Below are positions 1 to 6,201 of a stretch of 9,048 nucleotides of DNA, in pieces. The DNA is from CAXBID01 sp049791475 (lineage in GTDB: Bacteria > Bacteroidota > Bacteroidia > Flavobacteriales > Flavobacteriaceae): NCBI GenBank assembly GCA_049791475.1, contig JBAQZZ010000170.1:1-9048 (forward strand), given 5' to 3'. The notes below the pieces were generated by a model, which did no database searches, was not told the DNA's origin, and worked only from the letters and a program-made list of their open reading frames with translations. Every line of letters starts with the position of its first letter. Position 1 is the first letter of the stretch. Made by a program: the position numbers and the translations under genes.

Positions 1-52
1 TTTAGAGGTTGCTTCGTTTTTTGCAATAACGCATTAATTCATCATTTAAAAA

Positions 53-80
53 CTTAGCGACTCTGCGTCTTTGCGAGAAA
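53..80. repeat. Degenerate 8-bp tandem motif, likely dispersed repeat fragment
   Basis: Three head-to-tail octamers are visible: CTTAGCGA (53-60), CTCTGCGT (61-68) and CTTTGCGA (69-76), followed by GAAA. They fit a loose CTYTGCGW consensus. From memory, motifs of the form 'ctctgcgtctttgcgagaaa' recur between genes in many Bacteroidota genomes, but copy number could not be checked here. The motif starts 5 nt beyond the stop codon of the DUF6122 gene. The rest of 1-85 shows no gene and no hairpin followed by a T-run. Confidence 0.45.
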
Positions 81-85
81 TAAGT

Positions 86-394
86 TTACATAAAACTACA
101 ATCTACCACATCTGCAATAATATGTATAACCAACCCTAATCCAATAAGTCTTGTTTTCTTTGGAAATAAAAGAAGAATATATAGCCCCAAAGCGTAGTAG
201 GAGTGAAGCGGATGAAAATTAATACTACATCTATTTGGATCAAAAATAGGATTAGCAAGTAAATGGTCTAAATCAATCCACATACCAGAAAGCATAATTA
301 GAAATGCTATTTTCCAGTTCGATTTATACCAAATTAATGCGACTACAAGCGGTATTAAAATATGGCAACCGTAATGCGCAAAAGTTTGTAGCAT
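86..394 (-). CDS. DUF6122 family small integral membrane protein
   Basis: This 102-residue protein matches what I know as DUF6122, a Bacteroidota family with no established function. About three hydrophobic segments are visible, near residues 11-22, 28-40 and 66-95, so it should sit in the inner membrane. Polar residues are unusually patterned for a membrane protein: H7 and H11, the D41-L-D-H44 cluster, H61-P-L-H64, and H91 with D95 and D98. This His/Asp order resembles the YdjM/DUF457 membrane-bound metal-dependent hydrolases, so a metal site is plausible but is my inference. Its ATG overlaps the wbqC stop as TAATG, which indicates translational coupling. It is the last gene of the minus-strand run. 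The family call is fairly secure; the function is unknown. Confidence 0.8.
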   Translation of the reverse strand: MLQTFAHYGCHILIPLVVALIWYKSNWKIAFLIMLSGMWIDLDHLLANPIFDPNRCSINFHPLHSYYALGLYILLLFPKKTRLIGLGLVIHIIADVVDCSFM

Positions 395-1017
395 TATTTA
401 ATTATTAAAGTTTGTGACTCTAAATAATGAACTGCATTCGGACCTTCGTTAAAAAGAAGGTCTAAAATACTTAAATTTGGAATAAAACCATGTTTGTTAC
501 TAAACACTTGGGTGTAAGAATCAAAATGATAAGATTGTTCTTTTTTAGCATTTACTAAATACCTAAAATCATCTGTATTATTAACTTCAGTTTGGTAGGT
601 TTCTGTTTTGGAGGTTTTTAATTCTAATTGCAAACAATCACAAACCACCTCAAAACATTTTAAATTAAAATTTAAGATATAGTCTACTTTTAATCCGAAT
701 AGTGGTTCAAGTTCATCTTTATAATATTCAAAAAAAGGAGAGGTACTATATGCTGAAAGTAATGATTTCCAATGCAGACTTTGCCATTTTTCTTCATTAA
801 AAACTTTTACATCACGGTACTTTTGTCGTTTTTTTTGAGAATGAACAACAGGAATGTTTATAGCTAATTTTCCATTTGCTCCATAAATATAGGACCTATT
901 CCTGTAGGTTTGTTTTAAGAAATTATCATCCATTTCCAATATTAGGTCATCAGCATTTGCTATTGCAACAAAATGTGCAATGTTTGGAAAATATGTTGGA
1001 TGTATAATGATGTTCAT
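394..1017 (-). CDS. WbqC family protein
   Basis: The 207-residue product is a WbqC-like protein (Pfam WbqC family). Family signatures run along it: an N-terminal I-I-H-P-T-Y-F-P (residues 4-11), the K35-Q-T-Y-R-N-R41 stretch, G46-x-N-G-K-L with I-N-I-P-V (53-57), and the C-terminal Q170-V-F followed by G177-F-I-P-N-L-S-I-L-D-L-L-F-N-E-G (177-192). The length is normal. No signal peptide or membrane helix is seen, so it is probably cytoplasmic. Some members lie in O-antigen or polysaccharide clusters, but the biochemical activity is unsettled and no glycan genes are visible here. The ATG at 1017 is preceded by AGAATAA with no Shine-Dalgarno, and a paired palindromic repeat begins only 6 nt upstream. 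Its stop overlaps the DUF6122 start by 1 nt. Confidence 0.88.
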   Translation of the reverse strand: MNIIIHPTYFPNIAHFVAIANADDLILEMDDNFLKQTYRNRSYIYGANGKLAINIPVVHSQKKRQKYRDVKVFNEEKWQSLHWKSLLSAYSTSPFFEYYKDELEPLFGLKVDYILNFNLKCFEVVCDCLQLELKTSKTETYQTEVNNTDDFRYLVNAKKEQSYHFDSYTQVFSNKHGFIPNLSILDLLFNEGPNAVHYLESQTLIIK

Positions 1018-1023
1018 TTATTC

Positions 1024-1105
1024 TGTCATTCCTGCGAAGGCAGGAATCTTATAAATTGAATCTTAATGTTATTAAAAATGGATTCTTGCTTTCGCAGGAA
1101 TGACA
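1024..1105. repeat. Paired REP/dRS3-like palindromic element
   Basis: Two 25-nt arms, 1024-1048 and 1081-1105, are reverse complements with two mismatches and are separated by 32 nt. Each arm is itself palindromic: the left is ATTCCTGC-GAAG-GCAGGAAT (1028-1047), and the right has the same plan with one wobble. In plus-strand RNA both arm mismatches become G-U pairs; in the minus-strand operon transcript they are A-C mismatches. Neither strand has a T-run after the hairpin, so it is not a standard terminator. The ATTCC(n)GGAAT plan resembles REP elements and the Neisseria dRS3 repeat. It lies between lepB and wbqC and ends 6 nt before the wbqC ATG. Confidence 0.75.
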
Positions 1106-1120
1106 AGTAAAAAAAACAAA

Positions 1121-2713
1121 TTAACCATTAGCTTTTTTACGTTTTCTCCATTTATTAAAACCTAAATAACCAAAAAGTAATACTAAAAAAGGAACAAAAT
1201 ATGAAGTTGCTTTTCCAGAACCACTAACAGTTGTAAAGAAACGCTCCCAACGTGGGTTTTTAATACCATCCCAACTCATCCATATAAACACTGGTTTTCC
1301 AACTACGTGGTCAAAAGGTACAAAGCCCCATCGTCTGGCATCAATGGAGTTATGGCGGTTATCACCCATCATCCAATAATAATTTTGTTTGAATGTGTAG
1401 GTGTTTGTAACCTCACCATTTATCAAAATTTGATTGCCTTTAACTTGCAATGTATTGCCTTCATATTCGGTTATTACACGCTTGTAGATTGGTAAAACAT
1501 CTAAGTTAATATCAATTGTTTTCCCTTCTTCTGGGATATATAAAGGGCCGAAAAAATCTATATTCCAATTGAATGCTGGATCGTGAGGAAAAATACTAGA
1601 ATCTCTTTCTCCTTTTTCTGCAATTTCACGCGTTATATTTGCAACACTTGGATGGTTTTTAAATTGACTTGCAGCAAAATCTGTTGCAGCAGGAACAATA
1701 ATATTACCCTCAGCATTACGGTATATGCCATCGGTAATATCGTATCTGCTTTTCAGATAGTTTAAGATATTGTCGTTAAATCCTTGGCCATCTTTTAAAT
1801 CAATTTTGTAACTAAATTGAAGTTTTGCTCTGTCCGGTAATTCGTTTTTCTTTCCATTAATATATACGTAACCATCACGAATTTCTAGAGAATCTCCTGC
1901 AACCCCAACGCAACGTTTTACCAAATTGGTTTTCTTATCTATGGGTTTATAATAGTTTCTATCTGGAGTAAAATCATTCATATTCAACAACGTATCTGCG
2001 GGTTGATTGAATACTACAATGTCATTTCTGTCTATTTTTTCAAACCCTGGAATCCGTAAATAGGGTAGTTGTAATTTATTAATTAATGATGTTTTTCGTT
2101 CTTCAAAATGATCATTAAATAAATAAGATTTTTTCCCTAGAACAGGAATGGTATCATGAACCATAGGAGCACCAAAAGTGGTCATAGGTATTCTAGCGCC
2201 ATAATGAAACTTGCTAACGAAAAGAAAATCGCCTACTAATAATGATTTTTCTAAAGATGATGATGGTATAGTAAAAGGTTGTATAAAATAAGTATGTACA
2301 ATAGTAGCCGCTACAATGGCAAATAGTATGGAGCTTGTCCATTCACCAGAGCTAGATTTAGGATGTATGCTTCTTTCTTCAATATAATTAACATCAGCTA
2401 CATAATTCAAATAGAAATTATAAAAACCTAGAGTTATAATGGCTAAAAATGTATCTAAATAAGTGTTTTTCCCATAACTACGAGCAGTTTCTACCCAAAC
2501 AATGGCAAACATGATAAGGTTTACAATGGGAAGAAACAATAAAATAACCCACCACCAAGGGCGGTTAATTATTTTCATTAAAACAACACCATTATAAACA
2601 GGTACGAAAGCTTCCCAGGCTTTTCTGCCTGCTTTTATATATAATTTCCAAGTTCCTAAACCATGTATAACTTGGATAATTAGGATAAAGATAAACCATT
2701 GCATTAATGTCAT
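1121..2713 (-). CDS. lepB: Signal peptidase I, long Bacteroidota type
   Basis: This type I signal peptidase (peptidase S26) cleaves signal peptides from exported proteins at the outer face of the inner membrane using a Ser/Lys dyad. The catalytic Ser is S153 in I-P-S-S-S-L (149-154), and the general base is K266 in V-K-R-C-V-G-V-A-G-D (265-274). The conserved G450-D-N-R-x-N-S-x-D-x-R-x-W-G-F-V-P follows at 450-466. At 530 residues it is far longer than the 324-residue E. coli enzyme. It has an extra N-terminal membrane region (hydrophobic about 2-20, 53-75 and 86-104, DUF5684-like) before the usual anchor helix at 128-146. There are also large insertions between S153 and K266 and between K266 and D451, and a C-terminal helix (about 503-519) with a basic tail. 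This architecture is usual in Bacteroidota. The ATG at 2713 keeps the first helix. All catalytic residues are intact. Confidence 0.96.
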   Translation of the reverse strand: MTLMQWFIFILIIQVIHGLGTWKLYIKAGRKAWEAFVPVYNGVVLMKIINRPWWWVILLFLPIVNLIMFAIVWVETARSYGKNTYLDTFLAIITLGFYNFYLNYVADVNYIEERSIHPKSSSGEWTSSILFAIVAATIVHTYFIQPFTIPSSSLEKSLLVGDFLFVSKFHYGARIPMTTFGAPMVHDTIPVLGKKSYLFNDHFEERKTSLINKLQLPYLRIPGFEKIDRNDIVVFNQPADTLLNMNDFTPDRNYYKPIDKKTNLVKRCVGVAGDSLEIRDGYVYINGKKNELPDRAKLQFSYKIDLKDGQGFNDNILNYLKSRYDITDGIYRNAEGNIIVPAATDFAASQFKNHPSVANITREIAEKGERDSSIFPHDPAFNWNIDFFGPLYIPEEGKTIDINLDVLPIYKRVITEYEGNTLQVKGNQILINGEVTNTYTFKQNYYWMMGDNRHNSIDARRWGFVPFDHVVGKPVFIWMSWDGIKNPRWERFFTTVSGSGKATSYFVPFLVLLFGYLGFNKWRKRKKANG

Positions 2714-2729
2714 AATCTTATTTATTGAT

Positions 2730-2747
2730 AATTGTCTAGTGACAATT
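2730..2747. other. Small hairpin before lepB
   Basis: AATTGTC (2730-2736) and GACAATT (2741-2747) form a perfect 7-bp stem around a TAGT tetraloop, 16 nt upstream of the lepB ATG and just past the stop of the four-helix-bundle gene. In the minus-strand transcript it is followed by AUCAAUAAAUAAG rather than a U-run, so it is unlikely to terminate transcription. It could affect mRNA processing or translation, or be chance in A/T-rich DNA. Confidence 0.35.
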
Positions 2748-3115
2748 GATTAATTATTACTGTTCAAATTTGCAGTTTTTCTTGATGAAATAAAAATTCT
2801 TGTTAATTGATTTGCTTCATTTAACAAAGATTTACAAGTTTCTTTAGATATAAGACTTTCATCGGTTATGAAATCTATCCAAAAGTGACTTTCATCAACT
2901 TCCTCAACAACAATGCTTATTTTCGAAATAAAACTTTTTTTAGATTGTGCAACACAAGTTGCTCTATAATTAGCTGCGACAGAAGTTGAAAATCTTATTA
3001 ATTGACCTTTTATATGATTTCCGAGATAAGTATTTGGTGAAGAAATAGCTAGTTTGACACAGTCATGTGCAAAATTCTTTGTTCTTTGTTTTAGGTCATT
3101 AGTCATTAATCAATT
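2744..3115. repeat. 11-bp inverted repeat bracketing the four-helix-bundle gene
   Basis: AATTGATTAAT at 2744-2754 is the exact reverse complement of ATTAATCAATT at 3105-3115. The left copy overlaps the stop codon (2750-2752) and the right copy overlaps the start codon (3104-3106), so the repeats delimit almost exactly the reading frame between them. The match does not extend further in either direction. It could be the scar of gene insertion or a coincidence in A/T-rich DNA. Confidence 0.4.
2750..3106 (-). CDS. Four helix bundle protein (S23/23S rRNA IVS-type)
   Basis: The 118-residue product matches the 'four helix bundle protein' family, first noted as proteins encoded in intervening sequences of 23S rRNA genes and now known mostly as stand-alone genes of unknown function. 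Recognisable parts are G34-Q-L-I-R-F-S-T-S-V-A-A-N-Y (34-47) in helix 2, and S55-K-K-S-F-I-S-K-I-S-I-V-V-E-E-V-D-E-S-H-F-W (55-76) in helix 3. Helices 1 (about 4-22) and 4 (about 86-108) complete the bundle. Length is typical. No rRNA sequence surrounds it; it lies between dapB (20 nt) and lepB (36 nt), in the same direction. Members are patchily distributed, so it is probably an accessory addition to this housekeeping operon. An 11-bp inverted repeat brackets it. Proposed roles such as RNA binding or oligomer formation are not shown by this sequence. Confidence 0.88.
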   Translation of the reverse strand: MTNDLKQRTKNFAHDCVKLAISSPNTYLGNHIKGQLIRFSTSVAANYRATCVAQSKKSFISKISIVVEEVDESHFWIDFITDESLISKETCKSLLNEANQLTRIFISSRKTANLNSNN

Positions 3116-3126
3116 TACATTTTTAA

Positions 3127-3828
3127 TTACAGACCAAGCACATCGTTCATGGTGAAAACGCCTGTTTTCTCTACTAACCATTCGGCAGCAATAACAGCCC
3201 CAAGCGCAAAACCTTGCCTGTTGTGTGCAACATGCTCTATGGTTACGGTATCTACTTCACTTTCGTAAGTTACAGTGTGTGTGCCTGGAACATCATCAAT
3301 ACGTTTAGCTGTAATGGGTATAGTTGTTTCACCTTTTTTATCTAGTTTCCAGTTATCAAATCCGTCATGATTTGAAATAATACCATTTGCCAGAGAAATG
3401 GCTGTACCACTTGGCGCATCTAATTTTTGAGTATGGTGAATTTCTTCCATTGAAACGTTATATTGTTTCAAATTACTCATCATTTTTGCTAGTGTTTTAT
3501 TAAGCTCAAAAAATATATTAACACCCAAACTATAGTTAGATGCATAAATAAATGCGCCTTTTTTTTCTTTGCATAGCGTTACCGCTTTATCGTAATTTTC
3601 TAACCAGCCCGTAGTACCAGATATAACAGGTACATTATTATTTAAGCATTTTGAAATATTATTAAAGGCTACGGTTGGAATACTAAAATCTATAGCAACA
3701 TCGGCTTTTGTAATGTCGTAATCTTTATCATCTTTATCGACCTTTAAAACAATGTGATGCCCTCGTTTAATGGCAATTTGTTCTATGGTTTGTCCCATTC
3801 TTCCGTATCCTAATAGAGCTACGTTCAT
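3127..3828 (-). CDS. dapB: 4-hydroxy-tetrahydrodipicolinate reductase
   Basis: DapB reduces 4-hydroxy-tetrahydrodipicolinate to tetrahydrodipicolinate with NAD(P)H in the cytoplasm, on the diaminopimelate pathway that feeds lysine and peptidoglycan. The N-terminal Rossmann fold shows G7-Y-G-R-M-G12 and D46-F-S, with G71-T-T-G-W75 near the nicotinamide site. The C-terminal catalytic domain has the signature E129-I-H-H-T-Q-K-L-D-A-P-S-G-T-A (129-143); by alignment with E. coli, H131 is the catalytic base-type His and K135 the catalytic Lys. At 233 residues it is shorter than the 273-residue E. coli enzyme because of a compact nucleotide-binding domain, as is usual in Bacteroidota. The ATG start lies directly before the glycine-rich loop. 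It is 36 nt from the DUF5683 gene and 20 nt from the next gene, consistent with one operon. Confidence 0.97.
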   Translation of the reverse strand: MNVALLGYGRMGQTIEQIAIKRGHHIVLKVDKDDKDYDITKADVAIDFSIPTVAFNNISKCLNNNVPVISGTTGWLENYDKAVTLCKEKKGAFIYASNYSLGVNIFFELNKTLAKMMSNLKQYNVSMEEIHHTQKLDAPSGTAISLANGIISNHDGFDNWKLDKKGETTIPITAKRIDDVPGTHTVTYESEVDTVTIEHVAHNRQGFALGAVIAAEWLVEKTGVFTMNDVLGL

Positions 3829-3864
3829 TTATTTATAGTTTTAATTTGCCAAGTGCCTTGTAGG

Positions 3865-4482
3865 CTAGAATTTAAAATTTAAAGTTAATCCAAGATTACC
3901 TGTGGCGTCAATTTCATTAATGTTATAATGTGGTGCCAAAGATAAGTTTTCATCTACATTATATTGTAGTAAATGCGCATCAACATTGGCGTCAATTATA
4001 TTTAAGGCATACATACCAATGGTTACTAAAATAGAAAGCTCTTTATTTCTGCGGTAAAATTTCTGTCCGCGTTCTAAACCATCGGTTGTAACACGAGGCG
4101 ATGTAAGTTTTGTTCCATCAGGACTAAAATAAAACTCATCAGTTTCAAAACCAGCCAGCCTACTTTTGTAAGCATCTCGATATCTATTGTACTGGTTATT
4201 ATTATTAATATAAAAGTAAACACCTGTGCCTATAGCAGCATAAACAAGGGGGATTTTCCAATATTTTTTGTTGTAAGCTTGCCCTAAACCAGGTAAAATT
4301 GCTGAATAAAAAGCAGCCTTTGCAGGAGATAGCGGGTTTATAGGATCTCTAATTTCTATTATAGAATCTACAAAAACTTCTTTAGGAAGTTCTTTTTTTA
4401 TTTTTTCTTTTTTTTCTTGCCCTAAAGCAGAAAAGCAAAAAAAACATGCGAATAGACTTGCTATTAGGAATTTATTTGGCAC
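3865..4482 (-). CDS. DUF5683 family exported/membrane protein, GTG start
   Basis: This 205-residue protein belongs to the DUF5683 family, common next to parAB in Bacteroidota and of unknown function. Residues 1-21 form a signal peptide (hydrophobic 5-20, likely cleavage after A19-L-G21 before Gln), followed by a Lys/Glu-rich segment (23-35). The most characteristic part is A54-K-A-A-F-Y-S-A-I-L-P-G-L-G-Q-A-Y-N-K-K-Y-W-K-I-P (54-78). Hydrophobic stretches follow at about 77-92 and 149-164, and the C-terminus ends in alternating hydrophobic residues and a final Phe, like many envelope beta proteins. The start codon is GTG (4480-4482), inside the parB frame. It is the only start that keeps the signal peptide, since the next Met is residue 157. 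The 11-nt overlap with parB suggests translational coupling. Confidence 0.85.
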   Translation of the reverse strand: MPNKFLIASLFACFFCFSALGQEKKEKIKKELPKEVFVDSIIEIRDPINPLSPAKAAFYSAILPGLGQAYNKKYWKIPLVYAAIGTGVYFYINNNNQYNRYRDAYKSRLAGFETDEFYFSPDGTKLTSPRVTTDGLERGQKFYRRNKELSILVTIGMYALNIIDANVDAHLLQYNVDENLSLAPHYNINEIDATGNLGLTLNFKF

Positions 4483-5374
4483 TTTGAACTAATTTTTTAA
4501 TACGATTAAAATCTTCTTCAGAATGAAACGGAATCGTGATTTTTCCTTTTCCATTCGTAGAAACTTTAACGTCTATTTTATGTCCAAAGTATTCTGAAAG
4601 TGCAGATATACCGTTTTTTATATGTTCTGGTAGCTCTTGGTTTTTAGACGGAATTTTCACATCTTCATTAATATTGAAGTTACGCACCAAAACCTCGGTT
4701 TCTCTAACTGATAATGTATTCAATAAAATCTTTTCGTAAATATCTAATTGAATAGTTTGATCTTCAATAGTTATTAAAGCACGCCCATGTCCCATAGAAA
4801 TAAACCCGTCTCGCATACCAGTTTGAATAATTGGGTCTAATTTTAACAAACGAAGATAATTGGCAATAGTAGAACGTTTTTTACCAACACGCTCGCTCAT
4901 TTGTTCTTGCGTCAGTTGAATTTCATCAATTAAACGTTGGTAGGATAAAGCAATTTCAATAGGGTCTAAATCTTGGCGTTGAATGTTTTCAACCAATGCC
5001 ATTTCCAACGATTCTTGGTCGTTTGCAATTCTAACGTATGCTGGAACGGTTTCTAAACCAATTAATTTTGAAGCTCTAAAACGACGCTCACCAGATACTA
5101 ATTGAAATTTATTAAAGCCTAATTTTCTAACGGTTATTGGCTGAATAATACCTAATTCTTTGATAGAAGATGCTAACTCTCGAAGTGATTCTTCGCTAAA
5201 ATTAGTTCGTGGTTGAAACGGGTTTACTTCAATAAAATCGATATCTAAATCAATAATATTGCCTATAACTTTATCGGCATTTTTATCTTGAACCGATTGA
5301 ATATCGTTATCAGGATCTTTTAATAGCGCCGATAAACCTCTACCTAAAGCCTGTTTTTTTGTTGCCTTAGCCAT
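4472..5374 (-). CDS. parB: Chromosome partitioning protein ParB
   Basis: ParB binds parS sites near the origin, spreads as a CTP-dependent clamp and stimulates ParA to drive chromosome segregation. The protein begins with the usual basic leader and L10-G-R-G-L-S-A-L-L18, the ParA-interacting region. The N-terminal CTPase/sulfiredoxin-like domain shows N51-P-F-Q-P-R56, G95-E-R-R-F-R-A101 and E129-N-I-Q-R133. The helix-turn-helix that reads parS is at about 154-177 (L-T-Q-E-Q-M-S-E-R-V-G-K-K-R-S-T-I), with G195-H-G-R-A-L200 after it. Residues 250-300 form the C-terminal dimerisation domain. At 300 residues it is a normal chromosomal ParB. It starts 4 nt after the parA stop and overlaps the next gene by 11 nt. 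No parS-like palindrome was found in the window. Confidence 0.97.
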   Translation of the reverse strand: MAKATKKQALGRGLSALLKDPDNDIQSVQDKNADKVIGNIIDLDIDFIEVNPFQPRTNFSEESLRELASSIKELGIIQPITVRKLGFNKFQLVSGERRFRASKLIGLETVPAYVRIANDQESLEMALVENIQRQDLDPIEIALSYQRLIDEIQLTQEQMSERVGKKRSTIANYLRLLKLDPIIQTGMRDGFISMGHGRALITIEDQTIQLDIYEKILLNTLSVRETEVLVRNFNINEDVKIPSKNQELPEHIKNGISALSEYFGHKIDVKVSTNGKGKITIPFHSEEDFNRIKKLVQSAK

Positions 5375-5378
5375 AATT

Positions 5379-6143
5379 TCAGGAGTTTTTATTGATAATT
5401 TCTTTAGCCAAACTTAAATAATTTGCAGCACCTTTACTACTAGCGTCGTATTTAATTATGCTTTCTCCATAACTTGGAGCCTCGCTTAAACGCACATTTC
5501 GTTGAATAATGGTTTGAAAAACCATATCATTAAAATGTTTTTGTACTTCTTCAACCACCTGATTAGATAATCGTAATCTAGAATCATACATGGTTAGTAA
5601 CAAACCTTCAATATCAAGCTCAGGATTATGAATTTTTTGAACACTTTTTATGGTGTTTAAAAGTTTTCCTAAACCTTCCAATGCGAAATATTCACATTGA
5701 ATTGGGATAATCAAAGCATCAGCAGCTGTTAAAGCATTTAATGTTAAAAGCCCTAATGACGGGGCACAATCAATTATGATAAAGTCGTAATCATTTTTAA
5801 TATCAACCAATGCTTTTTTAAGCATATATTCTCTAGCATCTTTATCAACAAGTTCTATTTCAATCGCAACTAAGTCGATATGTGATGGAATAATATCTAA
5901 GTTAGGTGTTTTAGTTTTTACAATAGCTTCTTTTGCGGTATTGGAATGCTCTAAAAGTTGGTAGGTTCCAATTTCTACAGATTCTACATCTATTCCAATT
6001 CCAGAAGTTGCATTTGCCTGAGGGTCAGCATCAATTAGTAAAACTTTTTTTTCTAGAACGCCAAGTGAAGCTGCTAAGTTTATGGATGTTGTTGTCTTTC
6101 CAACACCGCCTTTTTGGTTAGCAATTGCAATGATTTTACCCAT
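5379..6143 (-). CDS. parA: Chromosome partitioning ATPase ParA (Soj)
   Basis: ParA is a deviant Walker ATPase that binds DNA non-specifically as an ATP dimer and is released by ParB, moving origins apart. With the ATG at 6143 the protein has 254 residues, normal for the family. Motifs: the deviant Walker A K11-G-G-V-G-K-T-T18 with both signature lysines (K11 and K16), Walker A' L35-L-I-D-A-D-P-Q42, and Walker B F121-I-I-I-D-C-A-P-S-L-G131. The S220-E-A-P-S-Y-G-E-S motif (220-228) is typical of chromosomal Soj/ParA. An in-frame TTG at 6170 would add nine residues. I reject it because family members usually begin M-G-K-I-I-A-I-A-N-Q-K, and because that TTG is part of a -7 promoter box. It lacks the N-terminal HTH domain of plasmid P1-type ParA proteins. 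First gene of the operon. Confidence 0.97.
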   Translation of the reverse strand: MGKIIAIANQKGGVGKTTTSINLAASLGVLEKKVLLIDADPQANATSGIGIDVESVEIGTYQLLEHSNTAKEAIVKTKTPNLDIIPSHIDLVAIEIELVDKDAREYMLKKALVDIKNDYDFIIIDCAPSLGLLTLNALTAADALIIPIQCEYFALEGLGKLLNTIKSVQKIHNPELDIEGLLLTMYDSRLRLSNQVVEEVQKHFNDMVFQTIIQRNVRLSEAPSYGESIIKYDASSKGAANYLSLAKEIINKNS

Positions 6144-6167
6144 TAAATGATTTGGTTTTATTAAGGG

Positions 6168-6175
6168 CAAAAATA
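6168..6175 (-). promoter_or_regulatory. Probable parA operon promoter, -7 box
   Basis: Read on the minus strand the sequence is TATTTTTG, a full match to the Bacteroidota sigma-factor -7 consensus TAnnTTTG. Transcription would start near 6162, leaving a leader of about 18 nt before the parA ATG at 6143. No clear TTG is visible at the -33 position (around 6195-6200), which reads TTTT. Placement just upstream of the first gene of the run supports the call. Confidence 0.55.
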
Positions 6176-6201
6176 CGATTATTTATGAGGAATAAAAACG
6201 G

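Noticed and set aside
1024..1105. Intrinsic transcription terminator after lepB
   Set aside because: The hairpins are strong, but no T-run follows on either strand; a repeat element fits better.
1307..1765. Plus-strand open frames at 1307-1495 and 1583-1765
   Set aside because: Both are antisense shadows within lepB, whose active-site motifs are intact across this stretch.
2750..3106. 23S rRNA intervening sequence suggested by the four-helix-bundle gene
   Set aside because: Flanks are dapB and lepB coding sequence, with no rRNA sequence nearby; it is a stand-alone gene.
3848..3867. Possible terminator between the DUF5683 gene and dapB (CAAG-TGC-CTTG)
   Set aside because: The stem is only 4 bp with no T-run after it, and the 36-nt spacing suggests an uninterrupted operon.
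4536..4739. Plus-strand open frame inside parB, with another at 5933-6121 inside parA
   Set aside because: Antisense to well-supported genes, low-complexity translations, no leader or promoter signal.
6144..6170. N-terminal extension of ParA from a TTG codon
   Set aside because: The ATG at 6143 gives the conserved family N-terminus, and the TTG is part of the probable -7 promoter box.
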